The notes beneath the pieces were generated by a model, which did not search any database, was not told where the DNA came from, and was given only the letters and a program-made list of their open reading frames with translations. The translations under genes and the position numbers were made by a program. This document shows positions 35,437 through 43,604 of a DNA stretch of 64,000 nt, in pieces. The stretch's first letter is position 1. The number at the start of each line of letters is the position of its first letter. Origin of the DNA: Nostoc indistinguendum CM1-VF10 (GTDB lineage: Bacteria; Cyanobacteriota; Cyanobacteriia; Cyanobacteriales; Nostocaceae); assembly GCA_019359215.1 (NCBI GenBank), contig JAHHHS010000016.1:1-64000 (forward strand), written 5' to 3'.

Positions 35437-36708
35437 TTAAAAGTCATCATCATAGTTTCTCATGATTTTGGGGTCAGGGGCAAAGGCTAACCACAGGGGA
35501 AATTGCAGCAGTGACAAACTGATTTGCTCCTCTGAATCGTCAATGATAATTAAGGGCAGTTGATTGGCTTTCGTCAATCGGTCTGCTTTCTGAGCTAGAG
35601 CATCAGACGCCTCAAATAGTACCACGCCCCGGTCTGGGCCGAAATCTGGGCGACCGATTCCCAGACAGTCTTGCAAGCCGCGCCGCCATTCACCCAATCG
35701 CTCAGGTGTATTAGCTAAGACTAAAGTACGGACGCGATCGCCATATAGCTTGTGTAATATCGAAATTGCAGCTGAGGCAATCAAAATATTCTGTAAGCGG
35801 CTACCCATTGTCCGCAAACCACCCCGTCCCCCTTGGGTAAAAAACCAGTTAGAGATTCGTTCTGCGTGAATTGGTTCAAAGGTACGGCGTAGTTGCCAGG
35901 CTGGTCCGTAGTAATCTGGTTTATTGCGGTATTGGTCAATTAGGCGGCGAATTTGCTTAGTAGTATCTTGAAACTGCTGTTGGGCAAATTGCGGTATTCC
36001 AGGTTGGGTTTCAACTGGTTTAGCCTCTTTTTCTTTTACAAATGGTTTTTCTCGTTCTACCACAGTTGGCGTCAGTTGCAACTGTTCAGCCGCAACGGCT
36101 AAATCCTGTAAGCTACCTGTGAGATAGTCTTTAAAACCCTGCACCCGAATTGCCAAGTCTTGGGATGTTCCTGCAAAAGTGGTTCGCATCTCGTTGCGAA
36201 TACGTTCTTGACGGCGTTCTAGTTGTTCTACAGAAATTTGCAGGGTTTGTTTGCGTTGTTCTAACTGCACTAGCGATTCTTGCACCAGTCGCCCCAGTGA
36301 GGTTTGAGTTTCACTCACTTGTGCTTGAAGGTTTTTGTAAGAAGCTTGCAGCTTGGCTATTTCTTCCTTAAGAGATGCTTCAGCGCTCTGCAACTCTGCC
36401 ACTCGCTGCTCTGCTTCTGTATATAAAGAATGGTTTTCTGAACCCAGTGCGGTAGTATTTTCCGGTTGCGACTGCGCTACAAACTCGCCATTTGAATTTT
36501 CTGCTAGCTCTAGTGTAGAATCTACTACTTCTGCATTGGAAATGAGTGGCTCAAAAGTTGTGTAATCCTCTGATGAGCTAATGGCTCCTGTTTCTCCCAC
36601 TGACTCAACAGATGGATTGACTGGATGTTCAACTACATTGTTCTGTTCTTGTTTTTCTGCCAACCGCTCATCAATTGGTTCTGGGGTTTGAGATGCCTCT
36701 GGGTTCAT
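35437..36708 (-). CDS. DUF3086 family coiled-coil protein
   Basis: 423 residues. An acidic, disordered N-terminus (1-95) is followed by a coiled coil at about 100-190 (YTEAEQRVAELQSAEASLKE, QLERRQERIRNEMRTTF). A conserved C-terminal globular domain has DYYGPAWQLRRTFEPIHAER and GGRGGLRTMGSRLQNILIAS. This is the cyanobacterial DUF3086 family, of unknown function. ATG 36708 (MNPEASQTP) is preferred to TTG 36714. It lies between DUF3119 and plsY in a lipid-related cluster. Confidence 0.8.
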   Translation of the reverse strand: MNPEASQTPEPIDERLAEKQEQNNVVEHPVNPSVESVGETGAISSSEDYTTFEPLISNAEVVDSTLELAENSNGEFVAQSQPENTTALGSENHSLYTEAEQRVAELQSAEASLKEEIAKLQASYKNLQAQVSETQTSLGRLVQESLVQLEQRKQTLQISVEQLERRQERIRNEMRTTFAGTSQDLAIRVQGFKDYLTGSLQDLAVAAEQLQLTPTVVEREKPFVKEKEAKPVETQPGIPQFAQQQFQDTTKQIRRLIDQYRNKPDYYGPAWQLRRTFEPIHAERISNWFFTQGGRGGLRTMGSRLQNILIASAAISILHKLYGDRVRTLVLANTPERLGEWRRGLQDCLGIGRPDFGPDRGVVLFEASDALAQKADRLTKANQLPLIIIDDSEEQISLSLLQFPLWLAFAPDPKIMRNYDDDF

Positions 36709-36845
36709 AAACAATAGTGTAATTCCTATGACGCGAATAAATAGCTTTCAGAAATATTACAATTGACCTGCCATAAAAGTCCTGAGTTATGAGTGCTGAG
36801 TTATGAGTCTAGATCGAAACGACTCAGCACAGATGGAACTTAGAA

Positions 36846-37232
36846 CTAAATACGCGGACAACGTTGTTCTAAGCAACTTTTCAAGGTATTGGGATCAAAT
36901 AAAATCGGCAAAAAGTGAATACTTTTAATTTCTTTAAAGTAAAACAGGATGGGGACTCCATTCCAGAAGATCCGCCAGTTTTGCCATTCCTGGTAGGGAA
37001 AACGCCGAATCAATTTTTCCCCTCTGTAAATATCTAAATCGGTGGCGGTAAATTGCAAACGCAGCGTTAACGCCTGAAACATGAGAAACAAACCAAACAG
37101 TGTAAAAACGGAGCCTACCAACGGTTGTACCAACAGTAGTGGAATAGCGGCAATCACCAACACTATAGGTATATTGTAACTAGGCTTGAGTTCCACAGTT
37201 GATGTGGAGTTAGGAGCAAATGAACTGGTCAC
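36846..37232 (-). CDS. DUF3119 family membrane protein
   Basis: 128 residues with two adjacent helices (about 20-60) and a soluble C-terminal part (LDIYRGEKLIRRFPYQEWQN and FYFKEIKSIHFLPILFDP) typical of DUF3119. The start is GTG 37232. Its position directly after the MlaE-type permease gene is, as I recall, conserved in cyanobacteria, suggesting a role in the lipid transporter. Confidence 0.75.
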   Translation of the reverse strand: MTSSFAPNSTSTVELKPSYNIPIVLVIAAIPLLLVQPLVGSVFTLFGLFLMFQALTLRLQFTATDLDIYRGEKLIRRFPYQEWQNWRIFWNGVPILFYFKEIKSIHFLPILFDPNTLKSCLEQRCPRI

Positions 37233-37269
37233 AGTCTTAAATCCTGCTTTATTTACTAGGCATCTCTCC

Positions 37270-37366
37270 TATTTTAGGAGTCAGGAGTTAGAAGTTAAGA
37301 GTTAGAAGTTAAGAGTTAGGAGTGAGGAGTTTTAACTGATAACTCATAACTCCTAATTCCTCACTT
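37270..37366. repeat. GAGTTAGGAG-type palindromic repeat
   Basis: Tandem GAGTTAGAAGTTAAGAGTTAGAAG units on one side pair with CATAACTCCTAATTCCTCAC on the other, giving a long imperfect hairpin between mlaE and the DUF3119 gene. The same family occurs at 40425-40500, and in frame inside the helicase-like gene at about 11612. Confidence 0.55.
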
Positions 37367-38161
37367 TTACATCCCTAGAAATGCACTGCCAGTCCCCTGA
37401 AACATTAACCAAGAAAGAAAAAAGTTGAAAACAAATATAATTAGCAAGGCAGTCACAACAGCAGTTGTGGTTGACTGTCCTACGCCTTTAGCTCCTCCTG
37501 TTGTCGTCAACCCCCAACTGCAACCAATTACGGCGATTAAAATGCCAAAGCAACACGCCTTAATCATGGCGCTAACAATATCCCAGATACCAAGAAAGTT
37601 ACGGGCTGAGTCTAGGAATACCGTATCAGACAGGTTGTAGATATTTGTCGCAATTATTAATCCCCCAAACATCCCTGTTACCAAAGACAGGAGGGTTAAA
37701 ATTGGTAGCATTAAACAGCAGGCAAGAACGCGGGGGATAACCAGGTAATCGATTGGATCTGTTCTCAACATCAACATGGCATCGATTTGTTCTGTGACTC
37801 GCATGGTACCGATTTCGGCTGCAAAGGCAGAACCTACTCGCCCAGCCAAAATCACTGCTGTCAGCACGGGAGATAGTTCTCGTGTCAACGCGACAGCAAG
37901 CACTCCGCCGATAATGTTTCCTGCGCCAAAGTTGATAAATTCCCGCGCCACCTGAATGGTAAACACTGCACCAACAAAAATAGCTGTCAATAGGGCAATA
38001 AATAGGGAATCTGGCCCAACTGCTGCCATTTGTTGCAAGGTGTTGCGCCGATGGATTTTGCCCTTCAATAGGTGAACTAGTACTTGCCCACCCAGAAAAA
38101 TCGCCGCCAGCAGCCGCTGACTCCATTCTCCTAAACTGGATTTGGATGTAGTCTGGTTCAA
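37367..38161 (-). CDS. MlaE-type lipid ABC transporter permease
   Basis: 264 residues, about five to six helices. The motifs VARELSPVLTAVILAGRVGS, AFAAEIGTMRVTEQIDAMLM and YLVIPRVLACCLMLPILTLL define the MlaE/TGD1 permease family, which moves lipids between inner membrane and outer membrane or thylakoid. The visible start is TTG 38161. The ATPase and MCE substrate-binding partners are not in the window. DUF3119, DUF3086 and plsY follow on the same strand. Confidence 0.88.
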   Translation of the reverse strand: MNQTTSKSSLGEWSQRLLAAIFLGGQVLVHLLKGKIHRRNTLQQMAAVGPDSLFIALLTAIFVGAVFTIQVAREFINFGAGNIIGGVLAVALTRELSPVLTAVILAGRVGSAFAAEIGTMRVTEQIDAMLMLRTDPIDYLVIPRVLACCLMLPILTLLSLVTGMFGGLIIATNIYNLSDTVFLDSARNFLGIWDIVSAMIKACCFGILIAVIGCSWGLTTTGGAKGVGQSTTTAVVTALLIIFVFNFFLSWLMFQGTGSAFLGM

Positions 38162-38750
38162 TGTTCTGTAGCTAACTCGGTAACTGCCTTAAGAATACCG
38201 GAAGTCAACCCCTTCGGGGAATTCAAAATTCAAAATTACAATTCCCATAAATAAATTTAGTTGCTCTGTATCCTTTTCTTCTTCGGTCATTCGCATAGGG
38301 ATTGGGGATTGAAAAGACGGCAGAGGACAAACTTCTCTCCCTTACTCCACTTCTCTACCAGAGGCTGTACCCGAAGCGTAGCTATGCCGCAGGCTTTACG
38401 GCTACACTCAGTTACCACCTGCTCCCTTGCTTCTTCCCCAGTCTCCAATCCCCAATGGGGCTAAATATTAACTTAGATTAAAGATGCTCTCAGAAAATGA
38501 AGCTGTTATTGAACGTGCTGCCAATCAATAAATAAGTGTTACTCTTGGCTATAACCTTTATTTTGCAAAGGTTTTGCAGATTCAAATTCCTTTGTATAAC
38601 CGCAGCATATGCTGTAACGGGTAGCCGTTTATTTTAATGAAAACTTAAGATTTTTGACAGATTGGTTGTTCAAGAGCGATCGCACGTATTGTAGAAAATG
38701 ACGAACTGCTATCTAGCTCTTGTCATATCTACTCACGGAGTTTGTCTTAA
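38162..38750. other. Intergenic region with dispersed repeat
   Basis: Positions about 38351-38404 contain the GAGGCTGTACCCGAAGCGTAGC and GCCGCAGGC repeat family. The rest is AT-rich promoter DNA for the divergent neighbours. No gene or RNA is recognised. Confidence 0.45.
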
Positions 38751-39047
38751 ATGACTATTTTCAGTAACTTTCTCCGCTCTTTACTACTCACGATCATTTT
38801 TAGTTTTGTTGCTCCCATATTCCTAGTTGGCGGTGGACTGCTCCTTTTACCCCTCATCGGTTACTTCCCAGGTTTACAAGAGTTAACTGAAGCGATCGCT
38901 ACTCAGATTATGCATTTTCTCGCCACCTTTGGCAGTGGAACTCCCCTCCGTGGATTATTTGTGATTAGTTTTACCTGTAGTTTCGTCGGGGCCCTGTTTG
39001 ATATGTACGCTTATTATCGGTGTCAAATTTTACGAATTGATTCCTAA
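38751..39047 (+). CDS. Small conserved membrane protein, hypothetical
   Basis: 98 residues with helices at about 10-35 (LLLTIIFSFVAPIFLVGGGL) and 65-85 (RGLFVISFTCSFVGALFDMY). Between them sits an amphipathic stretch (FPGLQELTEAIATQIMHFLA). ATG 38751 is preceded by GAGTTTGTCTTAA. The function is unknown. It looks like a native cyanobacterial protein by composition. Confidence 0.5.
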   Translation: MTIFSNFLRSLLLTIIFSFVAPIFLVGGGLLLLPLIGYFPGLQELTEAIATQIMHFLATFGSGTPLRGLFVISFTCSFVGALFDMYAYYRCQILRIDS

Positions 39048-39594
39048 ACAGTAGAAATAGCTTTGTCAGGCGCTAATGGGCTGTACAACATAGGGAAACG
39101 TAATATCCCATAGTACAACAGAGGGAAACGTAATATCCCATAAGTCAAAATACTACTGGTTTTAAGCTAAGTAGAAATTGGTGTTGCTGAATGAATTTTT
39201 TTAATTAAATATTTATTAATTATTAGTTATTAGTTATTGATTACTGGCAACTAGTACAGGTGCGCGACTGTAGTAAATCAATCCTCAAAAAGTCAAAAAT
39301 TTGATAATACCAAGGGTTGTAGAATTTTGAATCCTGTAAAACAACTAAAATAGTGTGTGCTAAATCATCATGCTGAACGCTAAACTAGAGTTTGGCATTT
39401 TGGGCTAGCTGTAATTTTTAAGGACTTGATTAGTATTCATTGAGAATATCAAATAAAACCCACTGCAAAATATAAAAATTTCCTTAAAATTCTGATGCTC
39501 AGAATGTCTGCTTATGTTTCTTAACAGAGCAAAGCAGGTCATCTGACTGCTGGGCATCTTATATTAAGTTTATTACGAGGTATGTTGACAGATC
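39048..39594. other. Intergenic region upstream of sppA
   Basis: Besides a 30 bp tandem repeat at 39083-39142, the 547 bases are AT-rich without coding capacity. They must contain the sppA promoter. A GAGGTATG sits shortly before the sppA ATG. Confidence 0.4.
39083..39142. repeat. 30 bp direct tandem repeat, two copies
   Basis: The units at 39083-39112 and 39113-39142 differ by a single base (ACAACATAGGG versus ACAACAGAGGG) and share GAAACGTAATATCCCATA. They are adjacent without spacer. Confidence 0.75.
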
Positions 39595-40416
39595 ATGATT
39601 TGGCCGTTTAAGCCCAAGTTTAGAAAACAAATTGCGCGGATTGAAATTACTGGTGCGATCGCCGGTGCTACCCGCAAACGCGTCCTAGAAGCCCTGAAAA
39701 CTGTAGAAGAAAAAAAGTTTCCGGCATTATTGCTCCGGATCGATAGCCCTGGTGGTACAGTCGGAGATTCCCAAGAAATCTACAGCGCCCTGAAGCGTTT
39801 GCGCGAAAAAATTAAAATCGTCGCTAGTTTTGGGAATATCTCGGCTTCTGGAGGAGTCTACATCGGCATGGGAGCCGAACACATCGTAGCTAACCCAGGA
39901 ACGATTACGGGTAGTATTGGTGTGATTTTGCGTGGGAATAACTTGGAACGCTTGCTAGAAAAAATTGGTGTTTCCTTCCAGGTAATTAAGTCTGGCCCTT
40001 ACAAAGACATATTGTCTTTTGATCGGCAACTGACTCAACCAGAAGAAAACATCCTGCAAGAGTTGATTGACACAAGTTATCAGCAGTTTGTCCAAACGGT
40101 AGCTGATGGTCGTTCTTTAACAGTAGAAGCTGTGAAAAGTTTCGCCGATGGCCGGATTTTTACTGGACAGCAAGCCCTAGAGTTGGGTGTTGTAGATCGC
40201 TTGGGCACAGAAGAAGATGCCCGTCGCTGGACAGCAGAACTAGTCGGACTTGATCCAGAAAAAACTCTCTGCTATACCCTAGAAGAACGTAAACCCTTAT
40301 TGAGTCGCCTTTTACCAGGGAGTCGTCAGTTTTCATCAGGAATTCGATCTGGAATTGATTGGCTCGAATTTGAAGTGTCTACTAGTGGTTTACCGTTGTG
40401 GTTATATCGACCTTAA
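39595..40416 (+). CDS. sppA: Signal peptide peptidase SppA (short form)
   Basis: A 273-residue membrane-associated serine protease that degrades leftover signal peptides. LLLRIDSPGGTVGDSQEIYS, FGNISASGGVYIGMGAEHIV and VIKSGPYKDILSF are the family motifs. The nucleophile is Ser85 and the general base Lys137, a spacing of 52 as in Bacillus SppA. There is no obvious N-terminal helix, and start ATG 39595 gives MIWPFKPKFRKQ. Cyanobacterial SppA proteins are also implicated in phycobilisome turnover. Confidence 0.88.
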   Translation: MIWPFKPKFRKQIARIEITGAIAGATRKRVLEALKTVEEKKFPALLLRIDSPGGTVGDSQEIYSALKRLREKIKIVASFGNISASGGVYIGMGAEHIVANPGTITGSIGVILRGNNLERLLEKIGVSFQVIKSGPYKDILSFDRQLTQPEENILQELIDTSYQQFVQTVADGRSLTVEAVKSFADGRIFTGQQALELGVVDRLGTEEDARRWTAELVGLDPEKTLCYTLEERKPLLSRLLPGSRQFSSGIRSGIDWLEFEVSTSGLPLWLYRP

Positions 40417-40424
40417 TATGAGTT

Positions 40425-40500
40425 AGGAGATAAGAGTGAGGAGTTAGAAGTTAAAACTCTCAATTTGTCACTCTTAACTCCTAATTCCTAACTTTTTTGT
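40425..40500. repeat. GAGTTAGGAG-type hairpin between sppA and aroH
   Basis: GAGTTAGGAGATAAGAGTGAGG and its neighbour GAGTTAGAAGTTAAAACTC pair with CACTCTTAACTCCTAATTCC, followed by TAACTTTTTTG. The T-run makes this a plausible terminator for sppA. It is the same repeat family as at 37270. Confidence 0.55.
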
Positions 40501-40518
40501 TTTAAGGAGGATTTGGGC

Positions 40519-40932
40519 GTGGAGTGGCAAATGCGGGCTATTCGCGGAGCAACAACCGTTTCAGAAAATACCGTTGAGGCAATGCGAGAGGTAGTGACAG
40601 AACTGCTAGATGAACTAGAAAACCGGAATCAATTCCAGCCGAAGGACATGATTAGTGTGACTTTCTCAGTGACACGCGATTTAGATGCTATTTTTCCAGC
40701 TGCGATCGCTAGATCGCGTCCTGGTTGGGATAATGTGGCCATGTTGGATGTGCAGCAAATGCACGTCGAAGGCAGCTTACAGCGCTGCATTCGGTTCTTA
40801 ATCCACGCTTATCTGCCAGCTTCCGCCTCAATTCATCATATTTATTTACGCAATGCTGCTAGCTTGCGTCCCGACTGGAGTTTGCCCCAGTCTTTACAAA
40901 CATCACAGCCAGTAGTGAAGTCAAAAGTGTAA
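40519..40932 (+). CDS. aroH: Chorismate mutase, AroH type
   Basis: Converts chorismate to prephenate on the way to Phe and Tyr. The small AroH trimer fold is recognised by MRAIRGATTVSENTVEAMRE, ISVTFSVTRDLDAIFPAAIA and YLRNAASLRPDW. 137 residues. AAGGAGG at 40504-40510 lies eight bases before GTG 40519, which decides the start over TTG 40513 and ATG 40531. It is downstream of sppA with a hairpin between. Confidence 0.92.
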   Translation: MEWQMRAIRGATTVSENTVEAMREVVTELLDELENRNQFQPKDMISVTFSVTRDLDAIFPAAIARSRPGWDNVAMLDVQQMHVEGSLQRCIRFLIHAYLPASASIHHIYLRNAASLRPDWSLPQSLQTSQPVVKSKV

Positions 40933-41108
40933 ATATACTTAGAATAAAATATATGTAATAAACAGCACAAAAATATCATTGTGTGCTGATGTGTTTGTTC
41001 AACCTGCTGCTGGTAGGAAAATATTACTAGTTTGTCATAGTAATTTGGAGTCATTGGTGAGGCGATCGCGGCCAAAATCAAGATGTTGAGTTGTGAAGGG
41101 AGTTTGAA

Positions 41109-41660
41109 ATGAATCATCAAAAACAACTCACTGCAATGCTTGTTCCATTCTATTTAGGGGAGCAACAAGATTCAAAAGGTCGCACAATTCAAGAGATGTG
41201 GACTTGGGATTTTGAAGAATTGGAGTGTGTCCATGATTATATTCAGTGGTTGTTCCCTTTGCCTGAGCGAAGTGCATTCAATCGTGATGCACCCATTGTT
41301 GATGAGAAAGTAATTCGAGCATTTCAAAGCAACCCACACCTACGTCAAAATTTGCTGCGTTCCTTCACAGTCATGCTTAAATTTTATGGGTTGCAACGCC
41401 ACCAGAGTAATGACGGAAAAATAATTGTCAGCCAGTCAGAAGAGTATCCGAATCGTAAACCCGAATGGGTCTGTATATGTGACCACAATTATCTTAGGAT
41501 CACCCGTATATTAAAGTGCTTAATAACATTTGGATTGGAGAATGAAGCCCAAGCATTTTATGAATGCTTGCAGCAAATCTACCAGGAGAATAGCGATCGC
41601 ATTGGAAGTGAAACATTTCAGTATTGGACAATTGCAGTCAAACCCAATGCGACAATGTAA
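41109..41660 (+). CDS. Opioid-growth-factor-receptor (OGFr) domain protein
   Basis: 183 residues. MLVPFYLGEQQDSKG, WDFEELECVHDYIQWLFPLP and LRQNLLRSFTVMLKFYGLQ correspond to the OGFr conserved region found in eukaryotic OGFr and scattered bacterial proteins. The bacterial function is unknown. The start is ATG 41109. The following 117 bp contains no gene before the DUF433 antitoxin. Patchy distribution suggests acquisition by transfer, though base composition looks native. Confidence 0.75.
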   Translation: MNHQKQLTAMLVPFYLGEQQDSKGRTIQEMWTWDFEELECVHDYIQWLFPLPERSAFNRDAPIVDEKVIRAFQSNPHLRQNLLRSFTVMLKFYGLQRHQSNDGKIIVSQSEEYPNRKPEWVCICDHNYLRITRILKCLITFGLENEAQAFYECLQQIYQENSDRIGSETFQYWTIAVKPNATM

Positions 41661-41777
41661 CAATAGTGATACTGTTCAGCGATGGCCCTTTGCAAAGGGG
41701 AATAAAATATATGCGGAGATTTCTGAGACAACGAGAGTTAGGATCGGAAGGTAGGCTGTAGCTGACAAGCTAAGTAT

Positions 41778-42002
41778 ATGACATCCACATCGCGTGTTAT
41801 TTATAGTGACCCCGATATATTGGGGGGAACCCCTGTTTTTGTTGGCACTCGTGTGCCGATAAAAACCTTGCTCGATTATCTAAAAGCGGGTGACTCACTA
41901 GATGAGTTTTTAGATCACTTTCCTAGTGTCAGCCGTCAGCAAGCAATCGCCACTCTCGAATTAGCAAAGGAAATGCTAACGGTCTATGCGAATTCTGCTT
42001 GA
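41778..42002 (+). CDS. DUF433 antitoxin (VapB-like)
   Basis: 74 residues. SDPDILGGTPVFVGTRVPIK, TLLDYLKAGDSLDEFLDHFP and VSRQQAIATLELA are the DUF433 signature, a winged-helix-like domain acting as antitoxin to DUF5615 PIN-like toxins. It overlaps the toxin gene by 17 bases, so they are translated together. The ATG at 41778 follows the leader sequence AAGCTAAGTAT. Confidence 0.88.
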   Translation: MTSTSRVIYSDPDILGGTPVFVGTRVPIKTLLDYLKAGDSLDEFLDHFPSVSRQQAIATLELAKEMLTVYANSA

Positions 42003-42312
42003 TGAGTGTGTTCCACGACCCTTAAGGGGTGAACTCACTGATTATGAGGTACGCACAGTTGTGGAAATGGGATGGTCGGGCAAAAAGAATGGCGAACTGT
42101 TGCAACTGATGATCCAGGAGAATTTCACAATTCTCCTCACAACAGACCAAAACTTACGATATCAGCAAAACTTGCAACAGGTTGGAGTTGCAGTCGTTGT
42201 TCTAGTAGCATCTAGTAATCGCCTACCTGATTTGCTTCCATTGATACCCAGTGTTCGTAGTGTCCTAGCAACGATCGCTCCAGGTGTAGTTGTTGAAATC
42301 AGATATTTTTGA
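41986..42312 (+). CDS. DUF5615 PIN-like toxin
   Basis: 108 residues. MRILLDECVPRPLRGEL at the N-terminus and ILLTTDQNLRYQQNL in the middle carry the acidic residues of the PIN-like nuclease fold (Asp7, Glu8 and the TTD Asp). PIN-type toxins cleave RNA. The gene overlaps the DUF433 antitoxin and appears intact, unlike the HigB toxin at 8 kb. Likely a small self-contained VapBC-like module. Confidence 0.85.
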   Translation: MRILLDECVPRPLRGELTDYEVRTVVEMGWSGKKNGELLQLMIQENFTILLTTDQNLRYQQNLQQVGVAVVVLVASSNRLPDLLPLIPSVRSVLATIAPGVVVEIRYF

Positions 42313-42342
42313 CGCGAGCTTAATACAACAACTCTATTCTTT

Positions 42343-43233
42343 TTAATGATGAAACCGAATTCCTAAAAAGATGTCATAAACAAACTCAAAAAAGTCCTTT
42401 TTCTGCAACAATCCTGAAGTTTGATAACAGCCTTTTTGATCTAAAAGTGGCTTCATGACATAGTATGCAGCTTGGTAATTATACCAAGGAATAGAAGGCC
42501 ACAAATGATGAATTAAGTGGTAATTCTGCCCCATAATCAAAATATTAAGAACTTGGTTTGGGTAGACACGAGCATTTTTCCAGCGATCGCGCTCTGCAAA
42601 AGGACGATGCGGTAAATAATCAAAAAATAATCCCAGTGCTATCCCCACCACAAAAGCTGGTATAAACCAAAAATTCAGAATGTAACCCAAAAAGTGGTAT
42701 TGCACCGATATATAAACAATTACACCGACAATTAAACGGCTAATGAACCATTCTAATAGCTCATATTTACGCCACAGTCGCCGTTGAAAGAAAAACACCT
42801 CATGGTATAAAAACCGCACTGCAATCAGCCAGAGTGGACCACCCGTAGAAACATAATGATCTGGGTCGTCTTCGGGATGATTGACATGACCATGATGCTG
42901 TAAATGCACCCGCGTAAACACTGGAAAAGCAAAAGCTAGCATTAATGCACTGCCATGTCCTAACATCGCATTCATTACCCGGTTGCGATGGGCAGATTGG
43001 TGACAAGCGTCATGAATTACCGTCCCAGCACAATGCAAAGCAATAGTGTTAACGCTAAAGCACAGCCAGTGCGGCCATTCCCAAAGCCAGTAACCAAAGT
43101 TAGATAACACCAGCATTATTACAGCTACCAAAAACAGCAGTAGCGTGGGATTAAAATCACCAGGAGGCGCTAAAAATTCCTTTGGCGGGATTGTCAGTGG
43201 CTTTTTTGCCTCCGATGCGATCATCTCTAACAT
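42343..43233 (-). CDS. crtR: Beta-carotene hydroxylase CrtR
   Basis: A membrane di-iron hydroxylase that makes zeaxanthin from beta-carotene. The histidine boxes are HDACHQSAH, HLQHHGHVNH and NYHLIHHLWP, with FAFPVFTRVHLQ and FDYLPHRPFAERDRW between them. Four or so helices. 296 residues from ATG 43233, which has AAGGAG just upstream. TTG 43251 is less likely. The fatty-acid-desaturase superfamily alternative is less convincing because of the CrtR-specific N-terminus IPPKEFLAPPGDFNPTLLLF. Confidence 0.9.
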   Translation of the reverse strand: MLEMIASEAKKPLTIPPKEFLAPPGDFNPTLLLFLVAVIMLVLSNFGYWLWEWPHWLCFSVNTIALHCAGTVIHDACHQSAHRNRVMNAMLGHGSALMLAFAFPVFTRVHLQHHGHVNHPEDDPDHYVSTGGPLWLIAVRFLYHEVFFFQRRLWRKYELLEWFISRLIVGVIVYISVQYHFLGYILNFWFIPAFVVGIALGLFFDYLPHRPFAERDRWKNARVYPNQVLNILIMGQNYHLIHHLWPSIPWYNYQAAYYVMKPLLDQKGCYQTSGLLQKKDFFEFVYDIFLGIRFHH

Positions 43234-43398
43234 TGACTCCTTCTTAATCAAACATTACAAATATACGATAAAGATTAGGAAAGAATAAATTTATGTAAAG
43301 TTTTGTATAGCAAGATTTATCTACAGCTTTAAATATCAGTAGATGAATAACGCTATGATTCCAAACAAAGCCTAATCTTTACTAATAATTGGGATATG

Positions 43399-43458
43399 AC
43401 AATCGGCAAGGAGTTAAAGGGATAAACTCCTTAGTGAGGAGGATGGATACAAGATTGT
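43399..43458 (+). ncRNA. Candidate structured leader or small RNA between crtR and pyk
   Basis: ACAATC (43399-43404) can pair with GATTGT (43453-43458). Inside, AAGGAGTT (43408-43415) pairs perfectly with AACTCCTT (43425-43432), followed by AGTGAGGAGGATGGATAC. A stem on a stem within the pyk leader could be a regulatory RNA. Alternatively it may be an operator-like palindrome. The other strand gives the same pairing. Confidence 0.35.
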
Positions 43459-43604
43459 TGTAATATATCAAGTCTATCCCACAGAACCCACTCTCCCAAG
43501 AAACACTCTCTAACTGCTTATATCTATTGGTATAGCAGTAACTGAAAAGGAGATGCCACTTAAGTTACGATGACTTCCCAGATAGCTCCCTAACTTCAGC
43601 CCTT

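Noticed and set aside
37626..38126. 166-codon open frame inside mlaE in another frame
   Set aside because: It overlaps the MlaE motifs completely and has no family features.
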